Source of the DNA: Pectobacterium aquaticum
Lineage (GTDB): Bacteria; Pseudomonadota; Gammaproteobacteria; Enterobacterales; Enterobacteriaceae
DNA: 64,000 nucleotides
Direction: 5' to 3'
NCBI RefSeq assembly: GCF_003382565.3
Contig: NZ_CP086253.1
Span: 4,216,001 to 4,280,000, forward strand
Shown: positions 61,329-64,000 of the stretch, piece after piece
How the letters are laid out: each line of letters begins with the position of its first letter
Numbering within the stretch: the first letter of the stretch is position 1
Made by a program: the position numbers and the translations under genes
Notes under the pieces: generated by a model
The model's input: only the letters and a program-made list of their open reading frames with translations
The model's database searches: none
What the model was told of the DNA's origin: nothing

Positions 61329-61962
61329 CACCCGGAACTCGCAGAGGCCACTGCTTCAATTCATTGCTCATGAATGTCCCACTGCGGTTAATACGACGAG
61401 CCAACGCTTCCTGATTCTCATCATCAACGGGAAGGAAAACTAAATATACTCTTTCTTCCTTTTCTGACAAACCTTGTTCGACCACGCGAATTCCCCAGCC
61501 AGATCGTTTTAATATCGTCAGCATAGGGTGACTCACTATTGTATATATTCCATCATAACCTTTATCCCTTGAATAATTAATCATCGAAAGAAACAACATC
61601 GAACTAATTGGATATTCATTACCGAGAATATCTTTCGCTCGTGATTTATCGACAAAGAACCGACTCGATTCAAGATAATTTCCATCAGGAATATTAATCT
61701 CCTTAAAGTAAGGGAAAAATGTTCCAGTAATCATATTAGGGTATTTTGTTTCGATAAACCTCAAACTACAGATAACGGTGTTATCTTTTATGCCAAAAAG
61801 ATAAGTCGTGTTATTATTATCATACTGATCAAATTCCATTCCATCAGTACATTGCACGGCCCAATTCAGTCGATCTTTAAACGTCTCTTTTCTGAGGGTA
61901 AATAGCTCTTCTGATTTCTTTTCTGACAACAAGGTGTGATTTACATCAAATATCTCTAACAT
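61312..61962 (-). CDS. expI: Acyl-homoserine-lactone synthase
   Basis: This 216-residue protein matches Pectobacterium ExpI/CarI in length and in key residues: LRKETFKDRLNWAVQ (Arg and Trp), MEFDQYDNNNTTYLFG, CSLRFIETKYPNMI and ESSRFFVDKSRA with the catalytic Glu/Arg set. It makes a 3-oxo-acyl-homoserine lactone from S-adenosylmethionine and acyl-ACP; chain length (C6 or C8) cannot be decided by reading. It is convergent with expR with overlapping ends. Confidence 0.95.
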   Translation of the reverse strand: MLEIFDVNHTLLSEKKSEELFTLRKETFKDRLNWAVQCTDGMEFDQYDNNNTTYLFGIKDNTVICSLRFIETKYPNMITGTFFPYFKEINIPDGNYLESSRFFVDKSRAKDILGNEYPISSMLFLSMINYSRDKGYDGIYTIVSHPMLTILKRSGWGIRVVEQGLSEKEERVYLVFLPVDDENQEALARRINRSGTFMSNELKQWPLRVPGAIALA

Positions 61963-62173
61963 TTTTCCTCCATTGAAAAGTTAATACATAATCTCAAAAA
62001 ACGATACGCCATCCCACCAATCCTTCGCTTTCAGATTATTATCTTGGCTGATTATTTATAGGTATTCTGTCGCTTTCCTCGGCGGTTGTACAGATGCAAC
62101 CTGCATTGTCAGCAAGAATTCATACACAAAAGGACAACACGAAAAAATAAAACGTAACTATATGATAAAAAAT

Positions 62174-62209
62174 AAAAAATCCGGAAGCGCGAGACGATTC
62201 CGGATTTTT
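62174..62209 (-). terminator. Terminator after argG
   Basis: On the minus strand, AATCCGGAA...TTCCGGATT forms a 9-bp stem with an 11-base loop followed by a run of T, about 20 bases beyond the argG stop. The plus strand also ends in a T run, so it may work both ways. Confidence 0.85.
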
Positions 62210-62228
62210 ATATTACTCAATCTGTGCG

Positions 62229-63575
62229 TTATTTCTCTGTTTTATCCTGCAGTTGCCCCACCTGCGGCAGACCCGTGCTGGCGGAGGAAGAGAGCAAGCC
62301 TGTTGCAGCATAGTTAAACAGTTTTTCACGCGTGTCGGTAATATCCAGATTGCGCATGGTCAGTTGGCCGATACGGTCATCTGGCGAGAAGACCGAGTCG
62401 CCTTTCTCCATGGTCAGACGTTCTGGTTTATAGGTCAGATTATCAGACACGGTGTTCATGATGGAGTAATCATTGCCACGACGCAGTTCCAGCGTCACTT
62501 CGCCGGTGATGGCGCTGGCGATCCAACGCTGAGAAGAATCACGCAGCATCAGTGCCTGAGAATCGAACCAGCGTCCCTGATACAGGAAACGACCCAGTTG
62601 ACGGCCATTAGCGTGGTATTGCTCGATGGTGTCTTCGTTGTGGATACCGGTAACCAGACGCTCATAGGCAATGTGCAGCAGTGCCATTCCCGGCGCTTCA
62701 TAGATGCCGCGGCTTTTCGCTTCAATGATACGGTTTTCGATCTGATCGCTCATGCCCAAGCCGTGACGACCACCGATGCGATTCGCTTCCAGCATCAGTT
62801 CAACATCATCGGCAAAGGTCTTGCCGTTCAGCGCCACTGGGTGGCCGCGTTCAAAACGAATGGTCACTTCTTCTGCAGGCACGTTGACGTTCTCGTCCCA
62901 GAACTTCACGCCCATAATCGGGTTAACGATTTTGACGCTGGAATTCAGGAATTCCAGATCCTTCGCCTCATGCGTCGCACCCAGAATGTTGGAATCGGTG
63001 GAATAGGCTTTCTCAGCTGACATTTTATAGCCGAACCCTGCCTGTGACATAAATTCGGACATCTCCTGGCGGCCGCCCAGCTCATCAATGAAATCGGTAT
63101 CCAACCACGGCTTATAAATCTTCAGTTCAGCATTGGTCAGCAGGCCGTAACGATAGAAACGCTCAATATCGTTGCCTTTATAGGTGCTGCCGTCACCCCA
63201 GATGTTTACGCCGTCTTCTTTCATTGCAGCAACCAGCATAGTACCGGTAACCGCACGGCCCAGCGGCGTGGTGTTGAAATAGGTCACGCCCGCCGTCGTG
63301 TTGTGGAATGCGCCACACTGAATCGCAGCAATACCTTCAGCAACCAGTTGCTTACGGCAATCGATCAGGCGAGCATTTTCTGCGCCGTATTCCATAGCCC
63401 GACGTGGGATTTCCTCGTAGTCATCCTCGTCTGGCTGCCCCAGGTTCGCGGTATATGCATAAGGAACTGCGCCTTTTTGACGCATCCAAAGCAGTGCAGC
63501 GCTGGTATCCAGACCACCCGAGAACGCAATACCAATACGCTGACCAACCGGAAGATGCTTGAGAATCGTTGTCAT
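62229..63575 (-). CDS. argG: Argininosuccinate synthase
   Basis: This 448-residue protein has the ATP-binding loop IAFSGGLDTSAALLWMRQKG near residue 15 and AGVTYFNTTPLGRAVTGTML and ENRIIEAKSRGIYEAPGMAL, the long-form ArgG of enterobacteria. It joins citrulline and aspartate to form argininosuccinate in arginine synthesis. Length matches E. coli (447). It has a strong downstream terminator and a candidate ARG box upstream, so it is probably a single-gene unit repressed by ArgR. Confidence 0.98.
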   Translation of the reverse strand: MTTILKHLPVGQRIGIAFSGGLDTSAALLWMRQKGAVPYAYTANLGQPDEDDYEEIPRRAMEYGAENARLIDCRKQLVAEGIAAIQCGAFHNTTAGVTYFNTTPLGRAVTGTMLVAAMKEDGVNIWGDGSTYKGNDIERFYRYGLLTNAELKIYKPWLDTDFIDELGGRQEMSEFMSQAGFGYKMSAEKAYSTDSNILGATHEAKDLEFLNSSVKIVNPIMGVKFWDENVNVPAEEVTIRFERGHPVALNGKTFADDVELMLEANRIGGRHGLGMSDQIENRIIEAKSRGIYEAPGMALLHIAYERLVTGIHNEDTIEQYHANGRQLGRFLYQGRWFDSQALMLRDSSQRWIASAITGEVTLELRRGNDYSIMNTVSDNLTYKPERLTMEKGDSVFSPDDRIGQLTMRNLDITDTREKLFNYAATGLLSSSASTGLPQVGQLQDKTEK

Positions 63576-63987
63576 ATATATAATCCCTGCTCGAAAGATC
63601 TCTGGATATAAGCTGAATCGCCCACACCATTATGTTACGCCATACATTCATGAGCGCTCGGGCCCTGTGCACATCCTGCATTAAACGGGCCGGTCGATGA
63701 CCAACATCGACACACTCAAAAATGCATATTTATGCAAAATAAGTGAGTGATAATTTAAACATCTTTTTGGCAGGACAGGAAGAGAAGAGTCATACTTTCA
63801 TGCAAAAAAATTCGTGGCCAATTCACGACCAAGTTAGCAAGTATAGCGCTATCTTCTCTTCAAGCTAAGCAGCAAAAATCGTTTACGCGACCCACCCGAC
63901 ATTAATAAAACATCGTTTCATTTTTGCGATATTTCTTTGCTATTCTCTTGCGGTTAACACCTTCCCTTGCATATTGCTGGAGATGCT
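63576..63987. promoter_or_regulatory. argG upstream region with ARG-box-like palindrome
   Basis: AATGCATATTTATGCAAA (63721-63738) is a near-palindromic match to the ArgR box pattern TGnAT...ATnCA. It lies about 145 bases before argG. The segment CATACTTTCATGCAAA near 63789 is a weaker second candidate. No gene is seen in this 412-base stretch. Exact promoter boxes are not assigned. Confidence 0.45.
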
Positions 63988-64000
63988 ATGTCTAAGAAAG
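63988..64000 (+). CDS. Start of a gene that runs off the window
   Basis: ATGTCTAAGAAA follows GGAG at 63979-63982, 5 bases before the ATG, giving MSKK at the last bases. This is a plausible start but too short to identify. Confidence 0.4.

Overview
The window is chromosomal DNA of a soft-rot enterobacterium, most likely Pectobacterium. The evidence is an ExpR/ExpI quorum-sensing pair with overlapping 3' ends, and enterobacterial housekeeping blocks (hldD-waaF-waaC, waaA-coaD-mutM, rpmG-rpmB-radC-coaBC-dut-slmA-pyrE-rph, yicC, argG) whose proteins closely match E. coli in length and sequence. The species cannot be fixed from sequence alone.

Region 1 (1-17.4 kb) is the LPS core (waa) cluster. 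hldD, waaF, waaC and the ligase waaL make and transfer heptose and join O-antigen to the core. A Phd-Doc toxin-antitoxin module separates them from a second operon (waaQ, waaG, a GT8 enzyme, an O-fucosyltransferase-like protein, a GT2 enzyme, waaE, fdtA-fdtC-fdtB and another GT2 enzyme). That operon is preceded by a JUMPstart/ops element, so RfaH control is expected. The AT-rich genes at 7.3-10.3 and 11.3-14.3 kb look acquired and predict a core bearing dTDP-Fuc3NAc-derived sugar. waaA, coaD and a further GT2 gene follow.

Region 2 (17.4-25.5 kb) holds mutM, an unnamed protein, ribosomal proteins L33 and L28, radC, coaBC-dut, slmA and the rph-pyrE operon. A hairpin terminator placed like the E. 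coli pyrE attenuator follows rph, and a ~200 bp palindromic repeat lies between the two genes.

Region 3 (25.6-36.2 kb) separates rph from yicC, which are neighbours in E. coli. It is one coherent operon: a YcjG-like L-Ala-D/L-Glu epimerase, a Gsi/Dpp-type peptide ABC importer, three different peptidases (P1/DmpA, M55/DppA, isoaspartyl peptidase) and a LysR regulator. It predicts import and hydrolysis of unusual (D-amino-acid or isopeptide) peptides.

Region 4 (37.1-52.4 kb) is an accessory island at the 3' end of yicC. A ~90 bp direct repeat flanks a decayed mini-element (broken integrase, intact IS1, iteron-like repeats, dinD). Beyond it lie AbiE, an unassigned gene pair with a SEC-C protein, relics of a HipBA module, a McrB/McrC-type system, two paralogous XRE regulators with palindromic operators at their start codons, a Ner-like protein, a winged-helix/Fic protein with a degenerate Fic motif and an array of TTGTCCTTATT repeats, and a Phd-VapC pair.

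Region 5 (52.4-64 kb) has a lipoprotein, a stretch of decayed genes, lldD and aldA (lactaldehyde to lactate to pyruvate), an LprI-domain periplasmic protein, a rhodanese beside a deleted ftrA, expR/expI and argG. No tRNA, rRNA or CRISPR array was seen.
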